Assembly (NCBI GenBank): GCA_026261815.1
Contig: JAMPIT010000379.1
Coordinates: forward strand, 6,026,001-6,090,000
Direction of reading: 5' to 3'
Length of the DNA: 64,000 nt
DNA from: Monarcha castaneiventris obscurior
Lineage: Eukaryota > Chordata > Aves > Passeriformes > Monarchidae
Shown here: positions 63,201 to 64,000 of the stretch, in pieces
How the letters are laid out: every line of letters starts with the position of its first letter
Numbering within the stretch: position 1 is the first letter of the stretch
Translations under genes and position numbers: made by a program
Notes under the pieces: model-generated
Told to the model about the DNA's origin: nothing
The model's database searches: none
Seen by the model: only the letters and a program-made list of their open reading frames with translations

Positions 63201-64000
63201 ATGGTCATGTGGCTCAAGCCAGAAATAAATGCTCTAAATAGATCTTCCACTACTTTCCTTATTAGGGGATGCTGTTCAATGAGATTCCACAGTCCAAAGT
63301 AATTGGACTCTTACGGTTCCCATTTCATGTATTTATACAAGCTGTACATACTGAGAAATGTGTCCCAAGTCTCAGAACAGCTTCTGAGGTAGTTACATTA
63401 TAAGATTCACTATTTCCATCAAAGATAAACCTGGCACAACAGGGGCCACCACTTCTCTTCAGAGCTGTGGAGTAGATTCCACTCCCTGTGCTTAAAAGCT
63501 TTTCCTATTGTAGGAATGAGAGCAGAGCACTTCAACGACCCATAAAGTCTGCACAGGTGGGCTTTCTAATCCCATAAAGTCGTCATGCACAGGGCCTGTG
63601 GAACATGTGCATTCCAGAGCACGTCCCCATAGCACATAAGGAGGCTCAGGACAGATGGGGTTAAGGCAGCATCGCTCACTGCGGCTAAAGAAGCTTCAGT
63701 TTTCTCACCCCATGAGGCAGGGTCATGTTCTCACAGCTGTCAGCTCCTCTCTGTGAGCCTCCTGTTCTCTGCATGTCCTGCACCCTTGCAGCCCATCACA
63801 GGAGCTGCAGTTTTTAGGTACTGCTCACAAAGCTGTTTTGATGTGATGTACCTACTGTATGTAACAAGGGCATCATTTCCCCCAAGGGGCCAAAACGTGC
63901 TCAGCTTCAGCTGCCCTGACTGATGTGTGGCTTCTACCTGAAAGTGGCACCTGAGTGATAGAAAGCTTGTTTTCAATTGAAATTGGGCTGTTTCTATATC
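60268..64000 (+). other. MAPRE2: MAPRE2 intron 6, 5' part (more than 3.7 kb)
   Basis: Starts with a consensus donor GTAAGT. No sequence encoding the expected acidic tail ending in EEY was found up to the window end. AATAAA hexamers occur at 61418-61423 and 63223-63228, which could serve intronic polyadenylation but are expected by chance in AT-rich DNA. No other gene or repeat family was recognised. Confidence 0.85.

Noticed and set aside
1..64000. Search for CRISPR-like arrays, tRNA or rRNA genes, or a novel multi-gene system.
   Set aside because: No regularly spaced direct repeats, no tRNA- or rRNA-like segments and no gene cluster were seen. The window is an ordinary avian single-gene locus.

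Overview
The window is nuclear DNA of a bird. Three things point there: degraded CR1 LINE copies are scattered through it on both strands, one solo LTR resembles the ERVL-type LTRs common in neoavian and especially passerine genomes, and it carries one well conserved vertebrate gene with compact introns. No bacterial, plasmid or organellar features were seen, and no tRNA, rRNA or CRISPR array.

The one gene I can support is MAPRE2 (end-binding protein EB2/RP1), a microtubule plus-end tracking protein, on the + strand. Six coding exons are visible: 9876-9997, 29806-29933, 42109-42254, 44176-44389, 55467-55606 and 60109-60267. Every internal junction has GT/AG sites and a consistent reading phase. 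Joined, they give exactly 303 codons without a stop: a short variable N-terminus, the calponin-homology (CH) microtubule-binding domain, a Ser/Pro/Lys linker, and the coiled-coil/four-helix EB domain. The last exon, expected to encode about 24 residues of acidic tail with the terminal EEY motif, was not found before 64000 and should lie to the right.

Layout: 1-8987 is upstream AT-rich intergenic or flanking DNA with no convincing gene. A CpG island at about 8988-10560 holds the TATA-less promoter, 5'UTR and exon 1. The remaining 54 kb is mostly MAPRE2 introns 1 to 6 (19.8, 12.2, 1.9, 11.1, 4.5 and more than 3.7 kb). They contain CR1 fragments (17651-18056, 18240-18893, 21185-21262, 25183-25432, 36491-36927, 47130-47425, 51408-52135), a solo LTR (44967-45535), an AT microsatellite (about 47023-47129) and homopolymer runs.

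No previously undescribed system stands out. The most interesting points concern how the single gene may be expressed: a possible upstream ORF in an optimal start context with an arginine run, a weak context at the main start against a strong one at Met44, splice acceptors that rebuild a donor-like site after splicing, and an in-frame stop directly after the exon 6 donor that would give a tail-less EB2 if intron 6 were retained.
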